Shown: piece after piece, positions 1-8,979 of the stretch
Numbering within the stretch: the stretch's first letter is position 1
Layout: every line of letters starts with the position of its first letter
Notes under the pieces: generated by a model
The model's input: only the letters and a program-made list of their open reading frames with translations
What the model was told of the DNA's origin: nothing
Databases searched by the model: none
Program-made: the position numbers and the translations under genes
NCBI GenBank assembly: GCA_001600495.1
Contig: BCKE01000097.1
Span: 35,813 to 56,566 of the forward strand
Direction of reading: 5' to 3'
Origin: Pilasporangium apinafurcum
Lineage: Eukaryota > Oomycota > Peronosporomycetes > Pythiales > Pythiaceae
Length of the DNA stretch: 20,754 bases

Positions 1-99
1 TGGGCTTACCCACTCGGTTACTGGAATGCCTATGGTGCTGGACTGTATGGAGGTGGCTGTGGACTTGGCATTCCATTTGGCGGTCTCTTCTACTGCTAA
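1..99 (+). CDS. C-terminal end of a Gly/Tyr-rich protein (partial)
   Basis: The first bases read in frame 1 as 32 codons followed by TAA. The peptide is rich in glycine, tyrosine and tryptophan and ends in IPFGGLFYC. The 5' part lies outside the window. Low-complexity Gly/Tyr tails of this kind occur on secreted and wall-associated proteins, but I cannot assign a family from so little. The following 100 bases hold no convincing gene and are probably its 3' untranslated region. Confidence 0.6.
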   Translation, partial: WAYPLGYWNAYGAGLYGGGCGLGIPFGGLFYC

Positions 100-524
100 A
101 TTATCAGTACCGACTGTCGCTTGTATACTTGCACGCTTGGATTGGTCATCTCCAATACCATCGCTATGAATCAATCTCAAGAGCGCATGGATAGGATGCA
201 GCGTTGTCGTAAACTATCGCTCGTTTCTCATTACTAAACAATCAACATTTGAGCTTTTTCGTATCGTGCCTCCGTACTACTACCAAGGACATCGAGAATG
301 TCACCGTAGGATTTACGTCCTGACAGTAGGGTGACATTCTCGGTGCTCTTTGTAATAATCAGTTTTCTCTCCATTGTTACACCTATTAGTGTATACACGA
401 AATCAAGCACTTCAACAATCTCGATCAAAGTGACCACAAAACACATTCTCTCCATGCAACTCACAATAAGGTAAAACTGTCCGGATTAGTGAAGATAGCA
501 TGTAGAGAACAGATCTTGAAGATC
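100..524. other. Non-coding stretch between Gly-rich gene and Fanzor relic
   Basis: No gene is supported here. The minus strand has a 76-codon open frame (234-464) with a hydrophobic first third, but it has no recognisable domain and no promoter or splice context. The stretch holds one strong hairpin, listed separately. It may be the decayed 5' part of the mobile element that starts near 525. Confidence 0.5.
293..342. repeat. Perfect 13-bp inverted repeat (hairpin)
   Basis: CGAGAATGTCACC at 293-305 is repeated as its exact reverse complement GGTGACATTCTCG at 330-342. The 24-nt loop itself contains AGGA...TCCT. It could be a folded 3' UTR of the left-edge gene, or a palindrome near the left end of the Fanzor element. 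Sequence alone does not decide. Confidence 0.75.
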
Positions 525-1262
525 ATGACTACCGTCCAAGACCGCTTTGGGTGCGGACTCCTTGCACAAATGCGTAAAAAGCGTAGCATCCAAGTCATGG
601 TTCACGCTGACCAACAAGTCCTTCAAGACAAGAATGAAGACATGGAAGTGCAAGAAGTCTAAGAAGACTTCTCTTTTCGTGTTAACATCGGTCGCTAAAG
701 TCTGGTGAAGGTCAACTTTGATTCTTTCCGCGATATTTTGGTTTCTATAAAAAATGAAGGCATTAAGATCAAAGAGCAACTTCTGGCACTCGAGTATGCA
801 AATCGTTTACAGAGAAATCGAGAAGATTACTGCTATGTCTGTGTTCCAGTGTTGAAAGGGTTCCAGCTGACAGACTCTACTCGAACGTACACAATTGCTC
901 CCGGAGTTCATAGTTTTATTACTTTGTACAACCCTCATGGCATGGTATTAAGCGTGGACGATGCCAAGAACGCAATGTTTAACCGCTGTCTGTTGGTCGA
1001 TCTTCCATCCTTCAGGACTTCAGAGATGACGTCCAAACAACAAAAAATTTCAGACAAGGTGTCAAGAAAAACGTTCACGTAGTTTCACTACAAGTTCAAG
1101 ACGCTACTGAAGTACAAGATGGAAAGGACTGGAGGACGTATAATCGAGTGTGAGGAACACTATACAACAAAGACTTGTTCTCAGAGTCCAGGTGTCGGAG
1201 ATGGTTACTCTGCAGTTGTCCAGTCTTAACTAGCTTTTGCCAGTCAAGTCGGACCTGAATAG
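525..1262 (+). pseudogene. Decayed Fanzor/TnpB-like RNA-guided nuclease gene
   Basis: One plus-strand frame carries family landmarks across in-frame stops at 660, 696, 1080, 1227 and 1260. At about 807-850 it reads LQRNREDYCYVCVPV, the strand leading into the RuvC fold in TnpB/Fanzor proteins (LQR....YYLCIP pattern). At 888-936 it reads TIAPGVHSFITLYNPHG, matching the RuvC-I block (ALDPGVRTF..YDP.G), but the catalytic Asp is Ala. At 1086-1184 it reads HYKFKTLL...EEHYTTKTCSQ, the helix and start of the C-terminal zinc-ribbon block (E.YTSKTCS.CG). The second zinc-ribbon cysteine is missing and the rest is unrecognisable in this frame. Stops, the lost Asp and the broken ribbon make it non-functional. 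TnpB/Fanzor proteins are RNA-guided DNA nucleases carried by transposons. Eukaryotic Fanzor is likelier than a recent bacterial transfer, but this was not tested. Confidence 0.7.
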
Positions 1263-1322
1263 CAAAACAGGAGCTCCTCCCTGAGCTACCCGTACTTCTG
1301 TATCTCATATAATCTCTTGAGG
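1184..1322 (+). repeat. 3' segment of the Fanzor relic, repeated at the right edge (copy 1)
   Basis: Bases 1184-1229 recur at 20073-20115 on the opposite strand, with three differences seen in the aligned 43-44 bases. Bases 1227-1286 recur at 19371-19430, with seven differences in 60; weaker similarity runs on to a shared CTCTTGAGG. Here the two parts are contiguous; at the right edge they are separated by an insertion. The repeat covers the relic's last codons and its downstream flank, so it may mark the element's right end. It stops just short of the WBP2-like gene's stop codon at 1338. Confidence 0.8.
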
Positions 1323-1337
1323 TGATGAGATATAATT

Positions 1338-2153
1338 CTATGTGGGCTGTGCCTTATCAATGAGAAAAATGGTCATCGGATCTTCCGAAGCATAAAACGC
1401 CAGTCGGTTGTTGCTATCGATGAGACCGGGTGGTTTGGCAGGTACCATCAGCACCGATGGGGTGCGCAAGTCGCGAAACTGCTGGTGCAATGGTCGCGAG
1501 CTTTCCAAAAGTGGTGTAATATGGCTACGAAACTCTTCAAAGCCAAAGCTCTGCAGAAACATTTATCAGCGTGACAATTAACAATCTGCAGGTGAAATCA
1601 CTTGCGTGCAAGAATAGCATACCAGAAATTCCAACGTAAACGTCCCAATTCCAACTAAACCTCCGCCTGGAACACGATTGATATGCCCTTTCCAGGTTTT
1701 TGCGCCTATAGCGACAGGAAAACAGAAGTACAAGTTGTATTTGCGTAAGCAAACGTAAAATATGATCTTTTGCGAACCAAATTGGACATACCAAAGAAGC
1801 TGACGTGGAAGTTCCAATCACGGATGCAATAAAACGGCAATGAAAAGGACTTGTATGCAGTGTTTGCTGTATCGGACACGAATACAATACGGTACTGCGA
1901 TATGTAACATTGTCCTTCTTGCCCATAAAAACAGCCGCCCTGTCCTGGGTATCCACTGTATAATGGCAACATCACCGCGCTTTTGAAGTTAGAACCACAA
2001 TCAATTAATCTCACTGAGCAGAACACAGCAAGCAGCGACGCACTTGCCACTTTCGACAGTGAGCTGCACGTGGCGGATGAGAAAGAAAAAATTCTCGTAG
2101 GGTGACACGAGATACGGCACCACACCCTCATGCAGCTGCACATTGATGCTCAT
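1338..2153 (-). CDS. WBP2: WBP2-like GRAM-domain protein
   Basis: Four exons (2153-2044, 1979-1792, 1705-1623, 1550-1338) join in phase to 197 residues. Introns are 64, 86 and 72 nt with GT-AG ends. The start reads MSINVQLHEGVVPYL. The core follows the WBP2 GRAM pattern: QCYISQYRIVFVSDT (known family TVYLTPYRVIFLS), SFSLPFYCIRDW (SFMMPFYLMKD), then across intron 2 FFGAKTWKGHINRVPGGG (VFGANYIKGTVKAEAGGG), then GTFTLEF. Splicing restores FGAKTWKG exactly, which supports the intron call. GRAM domains bind phosphoinositides; WBP2 proteins act as cytosolic/nuclear adaptors. The 71-residue tail shows no PPxY motif, the site animal WBP2 uses to bind WW domains. It shares a 193-bp divergent promoter region with the kelch gene. 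Confidence 0.85.
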
Positions 2154-2346
2154 ATCCCAACAGTCTTGAGAAGGAGCTTTTTATTCTCTTCTTTGTTGCA
2201 TCGGATCTGATTCTTTAACCTGATTCTGTGTCTTAATCTGATTCCTATAACCTCTCAAAAGCGATCAATTGATGATTGCCCATTTTTTTTGGCGGGAAGA
2301 CACTTTTGCCATTTTCACTTGACAAATAACCGCGCAAGAAGCGACG
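2154..2346. promoter_or_regulatory. Divergent promoter with E2F-type site (2288-2298)
   Basis: This is the 193-bp gap between the starts of the WBP2-like (-) and kelch (+) genes. TTTGGCGGGAA at 2288-2298 fits the E2F/DP consensus TTTSSCGC with flanking GGGAA, 49 bp upstream of the kelch ATG. The overlapping GCCCATTTTTTTT and the nearby GCCATTTTCACTT (2307-2319) resemble the CATTTT core of oomycete initiators. Both assignments rest on sequence match only. Confidence 0.4.
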
Positions 2347-4449
2347 ATGCCGCTGCTGTCGTATGAAGGTGCGTCTTCTCTGCTTTTGCTTCTTCCTGCT
2401 CTATGTTCGCTCTCTTACTCTGTCCGTCGTTTGCTGGGTGTTGCAGGTGTGGAAGTGGACATTCCCACAAGTCTCAACGGCATCCAGTTTTCCTTCACCA
2501 ATGGCTCCCTCACAATCCGATGCTCCAATTTCACCGGCAACGTTGTATTGTCCAAGCGTATGTAATTTATGTAATTCACATACTCCGACCATTAATTACA
2601 TAAGAAAGAGATTGACGTATGCACTGCATTTCTTCTGTATAGCTGCTGGACGTGCAAACGACGTTTTTGCCAACTTCACCACCAAGAGCACTACCAACAG
2701 TACAAGCAACACGTTAAAAAAGCGAACGATTGATCTCAGCGAAGAAGACGACGAAGACACCGGCAGCTCCGAGCAGCGAGAAGTGGAACTTCAGAAGCGT
2801 ATTCGCCCCAACTTCCTCAACGATGTAGAGCAATCGATGCTTTTGGCACAACTGGACGTGTCTCAGCAGTCGCTCAATACAGACAAGTGTGGTAAAGCAG
2901 CAGGAGATGTAGATTCGATTGTGTTGGCGTCTTCGGTTTCAGTGCCTGATGAGGAAAGTAATATTCACATTACAACGAAGATTCCAGCCAAACCACCTGC
3001 GAAAACGCCAGCGAAGAAAGCCAAGAAGGGCGGTAGCGTCACGCCCAATCTCTTCTTTTCCCCAGAGCCAAAAGACCCTACGCAGAAACCTTCACCAAAA
3101 TCCCATGGAAAACGAGGACGTCCAAAGAAAACACCAGTAACGTCTGTGAAACCCATATCACCAACTAAAACCCTGCGAACAGGTATGTGCTTGATGAAGG
3201 TCATATAAGTGGTTTATGGCCTTATTATGATTTTTTGTCTTGTGTATGCTGCATAGTTAGTGCTCAATGGACTGAAGTCAAAGCAAAGGGGACTATTCCT
3301 GCAGAGCGGTGGGGTCATTCTGCAACGAAGATCTCGGATGATCGTGTCGTAATGTATGGAGGAGCAAATGATGATGAGGTCACGATCGGAGATCTCCACG
3401 TATTTGATTTGAAGAAACTTGAGTGGTCGCAGCCTCTAAACTGCGAAAGTATCCCTCGCACATGGCATGATGCCGTGTATTTAGAAACGAAGCACTTGCT
3501 ACTAGTGTTTGGTGGTGAGCGAATCACCAGTCCAGACCAAATGGAAGTGTTGTCAGATATTATGGTGCTGGACACCGAGTGCTTCCTTTGGTATCCTCCT
3601 GCCATCAGTGGCGTGGCTCCCGTTGCAAGGTTTGCTTGCATAGTTACTTTTGTTTTTATGATGGCGTTTTGCAGAATCATTAATGAGGCTTTATTTTGTA
3701 GAAGTGGCCATACTTGTACGGTGGTGGGGAATGAGATCGTTGTATTCGGCGGAAGTCGCGGTCGCAATCGTCAGAGCTCTGTTCATGTTTTAGATAGCGG
3801 TAAGAGATGAATACGACCTGAGGATGTTGTGCTGCTACTGATGATGAGACTAATTTTCTACTACTATATCTTAGATAAGTGGCATTGGAAGACATTAAAG
3901 ATCGAAGGCAAGCCACCCAGCGCGCGCACATACCACAGCGCAGTCACAGTGGGCAACAACATTGTGTATTTTGGCGGAAATGACTCCAAGCAGAGCTTCA
4001 ATTCCGTGCATGTGCTGCAAAAGAGCACAGACAGTGAAGACTCGTGGACGTGGTTTCACCCATGCGTGATTGGCCAACCGCCATGTCCTCGAACAGGTCA
4101 CTCGGCAACGCTCATTGGTGGCAGTTCTAAGAAGATTCTCATCTACGGTGGATGGGATCCACAGCAGGAAGAAGATATGGCGACAAGTGTTTTTGATGAT
4201 GCCTTCTTTTTGAATACGGAAAAATGGGAATGGGAACGAGTGATTCTGGAAAAGGGCGCAGTCAATGATGATGATGAAATACAGAGATTACCAGGACGAG
4301 TGGGCCATCGTGCTGTTTTGCATGAAGGAAACAACCAAATATGCCTCTTTGGTGGACAGAATGGAGCAGAGCAGCGGCTCAACGTGATCCACGCCATTAC
4401 GTTAAACAAACAGCAGCCAGAGGAAGAAGCATTAACAGTGGATGAATAA
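2347..4449 (+). CDS. Nuclear kelch-repeat protein with basic AT-hook region
   Basis: Six exons (2347-2368, 2447-2557, 2643-3182, 3257-3629, 3702-3799, 3875-4449) join in phase to 572 residues; introns are 72-85 nt. Residues 1-44 form a short unassigned N-terminus. Residues 45-224 are disordered: an acidic run (DLSEEDDEDTG), a histone H1-like Lys/Pro/Ala stretch (about 158-174), an AT-hook core KRGRPKK (201-207) and several SP/TP sites including SPTK. Residues 225-572 form kelch repeats, seen as recurring H(S/T)A..., V(V/Y)(M/F)(Y/F)GG and later W motifs (VVMYGGAN, LLLVFGGE, IVVFGGSR, IVYFGGND, ILIYGGWD, ICLFGGQN). These suggest a six-bladed propeller. The role is probably chromatin-linked protein binding; partner unknown. 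Intron 1 is a multiple of three and stop-free, so its removal is inferred from splice signals. Confidence 0.85.
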
Positions 4450-4617
4450 TGAACGAAAACGAGAAGAAGGTATTTTGTTCTTTTGTTGATTCCGTTTTAC
4501 TTGAGTGCTTGTGTGTGTATGATACTTAAATACATGGATACATGGATCTCTGTGGCTGTTAGTATTAAGTTGCTCGTGCAATTTTTGTGTTGTGATTTAT
4601 TCGATTGATTTCTCACC

Positions 4618-6910
4618 TCATTCCATGATATCCTCTAGTTCAAGCGCCACACTGTCGAGGAAGCGACTCATATGATCGTCCATCATATTGTTCTGATTGG
4701 TGCCACCGTTCGTCTCCTTTCTGGTTCGCTCGTCGTCCTCCTGGTTAGAGGATACAGTCACTCTAGAGGCTGCGTGTCCTTGGTTATCGGTGATAAGCGA
4801 TGCTTCCTGGTTTGAACGGAAGCCAAAGAAAGATTTTTTTCGAGGTTGCGCCGACTCTTCTTCCTCTTCAGGGGGTGGAGATGGAGACAAGAGCGCATAT
4901 AGCGACGAAGAAGACGCTGAAGACGACAGAGGCGATGATGACGTGAGATGGAAAGACCTGTTGGGTGGGTGCGTTTGGAATGGAAAGAGCGGGCTCACAG
5001 AAGAAGTACTGGGTGGACCATGAGGAGCTGCCATACTAGAACTACCGGTAGCAGCATTGCTAACAGCAGCATATCGTGCTGGACTCGATCCTCCCGCGGT
5101 AGACGGAAATGGAAACGAACTGAATGACGGAGTGGCAAACGTAGTGTTTGAGGTCACTGGCACAGGCGGTCGCATTGTGATAATGGACGAACTCGAAGGT
5201 GGCGCGTACGGAACTGGCGGTTGTGGCTTCTCTGGTGTCAATTGGCGACGTGCATCCATGGAGAGCGTGGTGCTGATCTTTGCCAGCTGCGACAAATCGC
5301 TCATACCGGAGTGGAGGCTGCTTAATACCGGTGCTTGATGGAAAGACGACGGAAGAGATGATGCTGACGCTAGAGCTGGTCTAGATTGGTGCATGGCACT
5401 GCCCATGCTATTTACTGATGGCACTAACGAGGTGGATGATGGCTGAGGAGGCGGCGCAACATATCCCATTGACGCACCAATTTCGCTGTGATTATTTCCC
5501 GCTGTACTTGGGTTCTGAGCTTTCGCGGCCTGATTCATCATCCATTTCCGTCGCGCAGCCGAATTGAATCGATTTTTAACCGCGTTTTCCGTTCGACCTG
5601 GTAGGAGTTTGGCGATTTCGCTCCACTTGTTTCCAAGCTTTTGCTGCCAGCGAAACACTATTTCGTCCTCTTCCTGAGTCCACTGACCCTTGCGGATGCT
5701 CGAGTCCAGATGATTGCACCATCGCTCACGGCATTGCTTGCCGATGCGACCGGGAAGATGCAATGCGATGTCGCACCAGCGGATCTTGCCCACCCCGTAG
5801 CGCGAGATGAGGCTGAGCAGGATGCTGTCCTCCTCGGGTGTCCATGGTCCTTTGATCAGCCCTGGCTTTAGCACTTTATTCCAGCGATGCAGACACTGCA
5901 CGTCAGTGCGTCCGTTGCCCATAGCTTCCGCGATCATTTTCCAGTTTTTGCCTCCGAATCGTGCTACGCACTCGCGCAGGCGATCATCTTCTTCACGAAG
6001 CCACTTGGTTGGCGGGACTGGGCCTGATGTAGACGCTGTCGATGGTGGAGGAGGACTAGGCGTCGCACTCGCAGTCGTTCTACTGCTACTGCTAGTTGGA
6101 GTGTATGGACGTGGATGCTGCGTATGGAACGTCTGCTCAGTCTTGACGAGTGATGGACTGTAGGTGAAAGTGGATCGTAGAGTTTGCTGCTGAGAATGGG
6201 ACGTTTGAAGTTCGTCTTCTAGTTGAGTGAACGACATTGCCATCGCCGCGTCCTCCCCGTTTGAAGAAATTCTCTGTTCACTTTCGACTGCTTCCTTGTT
6301 CTGCTGGTCATTGGTATGGATCTTCATGGCTCCAGATCCAAACGCTTGGACTAAAAAATCCTCGCGAGGGGTCAATTCATGTGACTGTAATGGCGTTTTC
6401 TTCGGTAGAGAGTGGCGGAGATGACCCTGGGGCGATTGCTGATTTGAATACGTAAGTTCAAACGGCGTCGTTTGCTGCTGTGGATCGAAATCTGCATCAG
6501 CGTTTAACACTACACCAAAACATAACACAAATTTGTTAATGACTATATGCTTAGGGAAAAAAAATAAATTTCCACTCACCGTCGCCAAACGAGAGTAATT
6601 CGGGTCGCCGTGGAGGAGGCTGATACAATGGCGGCACAAACGATGGCACTGTCGTGGCTGTTGAAGCTGAAGCCGCAGCCATGCCTGTGATCGTGCTTAA
6701 GGGAGAGACACCATTACTTGGATTCATAATTGCACCACTGGCGCAACTGGTAATGCTGTTCTGGCGCTTTCTGCTGTGCTGCCCCTGGTTCTGTTCGATT
6801 CCTCCAAGCAAATCATCTAGATCTTCTAGTCCAGCACAGGAGCTGGTCCGTTTTGGTGACGGTCTAGTCAGAAACGAACCGTTCGGGTAAGCGACGACAC
6901 GGGAAGACAT
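4618..6910 (-). CDS. Three-repeat MYB (R1R2R3) transcription factor
   Basis: Two exons (6910-6580 and 6509-4618) with a 70-nt intron join to 740 residues starting [11 protein letters not shown]. Three MYB repeats lie at about 278-325, 330-380 and 383-431. Each has the regular tryptophans, e.g. W..EED...[16 protein letters not shown]...[21 protein letters not shown]...[22 protein letters not shown]. This is the c-Myb/plant MYB3R layout; such factors bind YAACNG/AACGG-type sites, often in cell-cycle genes. The flanks are long and rich in Ser, Pro and Gln. The N-terminus has an acidic-hydrophobic patch ([11 protein letters not shown]) and the C-terminus ends in [15 protein letters not shown], both like activation segments. 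An open frame runs through the intron, but splicing links the N-terminal exon cleanly. It is convergent with the kelch gene, 168 bp away. Confidence 0.9.
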
Positions 6911-7561
6911 AAAGATGAAACAATCAGCTATGAGCTGCTGGCAGGGAGAGGTACGAAGTGAGCGCTTACCTGGGCATCGAGACGTTCGTATGCATACTTC
7001 TCGTGGCCGAAATGAACGAATCAAAGACGAAGAATGTTGCAATCCATTTCTCCGTCCAAATACAGCGAGAGAGAGCGAAATTGAAGTCAACGTCGCAATA
7101 GGTGGCCAACCCACAAAAAGCGACGCGATATAAATAGTGGATGCCTGCTAACCAACCTATATAAACACACCAACCGAAGCCCGGTCGAGCGACACGGGAG
7201 TTGGCTCGAATTACTCGCCCCAAGACAAAAATAACAGCTCAACATATAACACATCGCAGGACAACCACGACTTAGCTCAGCATCGAGCCAACCGCACACT
7301 CAAGACAGTTGATCTATTCACTCGACTGGGAAATGGTCTACAGATACACGATAAAGGGAAACGTGTGGGTTATCATTCATTCAGCAGGTATTAGGTACTA
7401 CCGCCCTCACAGCCCAATATAAACAATTCTACGTGTCATATTCGTTCTTTCAACGCCATCGCTACATGTTTCCTCTTTTCAGTTTCCGTTTTCTCTCTGC
7501 TTTCAAAGAAAAGCCCATCTGATGGCGAGCGAATCGTCCAGAAGGCGGATCAGCAAAATGG
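6911..7561. promoter_or_regulatory. Upstream region of the MYB gene and 3' flank of NFU1
   Basis: No protein gene is supported in these 651 bases, the longest gene-free stretch in the core. On the minus strand, CAGGTAAGC (around 6965-6973) is a good splice donor about 60 bp upstream of the MYB ATG, with AG acceptors following, so a 5' UTR intron is possible. TATA-like sequences lie at 7128-7137 (ATATAAATAG) and 7158-7166 (CTATATAAA). The plus-strand side of 7380-7560 looks like plain flanking sequence. Confidence 0.3.
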
Positions 7562-8734
7562 TTAGACGCTGGGGATGCCAGCTGCACGAAGCTTCTGTTC
7601 GAGTGTCTGGAACTCCTTTTCATTGATTTGGTTCAGTTCTTTATCCACATACTCCTCCAGACCGCGGACTTCCGGAATGTAGTGTTTGAGCATGTTTTCC
7701 ACGCCATTCTTGAGTGTCACCGTGGAACTGGGGCAACCTGCACAGGAGCCTGCCAACTGCACGGTCACGATGCCAGTGGCTTCGTCAAAGCCCCTACACG
7801 TGGAGAATGACTATAAATTTCCCTTCCATTTAGTTTGTTTATAATAAGCACTAATACCCACGTACTTGTAAAAGATGTCACCACCATCGTCCTGCACAGA
7901 CGGACGAATGCGCTGCTCCAGCAATTCCTTAATCATCGCCACCACTTCATCATCGTCTGGCAAAATTGTCGTGTCCTATAAAGATCACCAAGAGCCCATA
8001 ATACAATAGTGAATACATCTAAGCAGCAGGTCATTCTTTGTGACATATCAGTCCAACTTACAGTGATAATTGGTTCATCTGACATCACTTCTTCACCAGA
8101 CGCATAGAAATCCATAATTGTAGCAAAAATGTCCGCATTCAGCGCCTGCAGAGATCGCAGAAATCAGCGTGAATTGATAGTTGAGAGGCTAATACTCAAA
8201 GTGCCAGTGTTCAACCATAACGTACATCCCAGTCTTCTTCTTCATTCTTCGTCACTGAAATAAAATCTTTCCCAAAGAAAACACGTGTCACACCGTCGAT
8301 CTGAAAAAGTTTCTTCGCTAGCGGTGAGCGACGAATTTCCTCGGAGCCAGGAGTGAAATCCTATGAATACAAAATGTACCAGTGGTCAAGGACACCAGAT
8401 ACATAAAATACAAAGACAGCAAGACGTACCACACCAGTGGTGAAGCGATCGTCCAGGACGACTTTCCCAGGGAGAAACTTGACACTTTGCGGATTGGGTG
8501 TGGACTCCGTCTGGATAAACATCGATCGTAACGCACCTGTTTGTTTTCACGGTTGTCAAGAAATATAAGCATCCATTTCGTTTAATTGATGTGCAAATAC
8601 GTACCAGTGTGGCTGATAAACGGATTCAGTGGACGAACATGGTGGTTTTGCTGGAGCAGACGCAGCGCAGCGCTGCTTTGACTGTCATGGTGGCGCACAG
8701 CGGTGCGGAGGACATTGAGCGAGCGTTGCCACAT
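7562..8734 (-). CDS. NFU1: Mitochondrial iron-sulfur cluster scaffold NFU1
   Basis: Six exons (8734-8605, 8536-8430, 8360-8226, 8145-8062, 7975-7866, 7793-7562) join to 265 residues; the introns are 68-86 nt. The first about 50 residues ([16 protein letters not shown]...) are basic and lack acids, as in a mitochondrial targeting peptide. The Nfu N-terminal domain starts [20 protein letters not shown] and continues through [15 protein letters not shown] and [12 protein letters not shown]. The NifU C-terminal domain follows ([29 protein letters not shown]) with the cluster-ligating CAGC in [14 protein letters not shown]1 delivers 4Fe-4S clusters to enzymes such as lipoate synthase. I chose the ATG at 8734 over the in-frame ATG at 8797 because it begins the targeting-like sequence. 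The length and domain order are normal for the family. Confidence 0.95.
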
Positions 8735-8979
8735 TCTCTTTTGCCTTCGTTCTTCCAGAAGCTTATGCAATCGGTAAACAAAAGTTGCTCCTACCAACCG
8801 TGGTGGAGCGGATGGAGGTGTAGGGGAAGTGGATCCACTTGATGTGTATGCGGTTAGGTTTCTTAATATTCACCACCGAAACGAACCCAAAATAAGATAA
8901 CTGTAGCCATCATGCTGCCTCACATTGGCATTACTGACGACGCAAGGATCAAGAAAGGAGCGCTACATCTATCTATATA

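Noticed and set aside
234-464. Minus-strand 76-codon ORF beginning MSCMERMC
   Set aside because: No recognisable domain, no neighbour context, and it overlaps the hairpin; kept only as a note on the non-coding stretch.
486-779. Minus-strand 97-codon ORF
   Set aside because: Antisense shadow of the Fanzor relic, whose plus-strand frame carries the family motifs.
1184-1230. Alternative frame reading SRCRRWLL as a zinc-ribbon fragment
   Set aside because: The differences between repeat copies all change amino acids in this frame but are mostly silent in the Fanzor frame.
4697-6455. Several plus-strand ORFs opposite the MYB gene
   Set aside because: Shadows of a real minus-strand coding sequence with clear MYB repeats.
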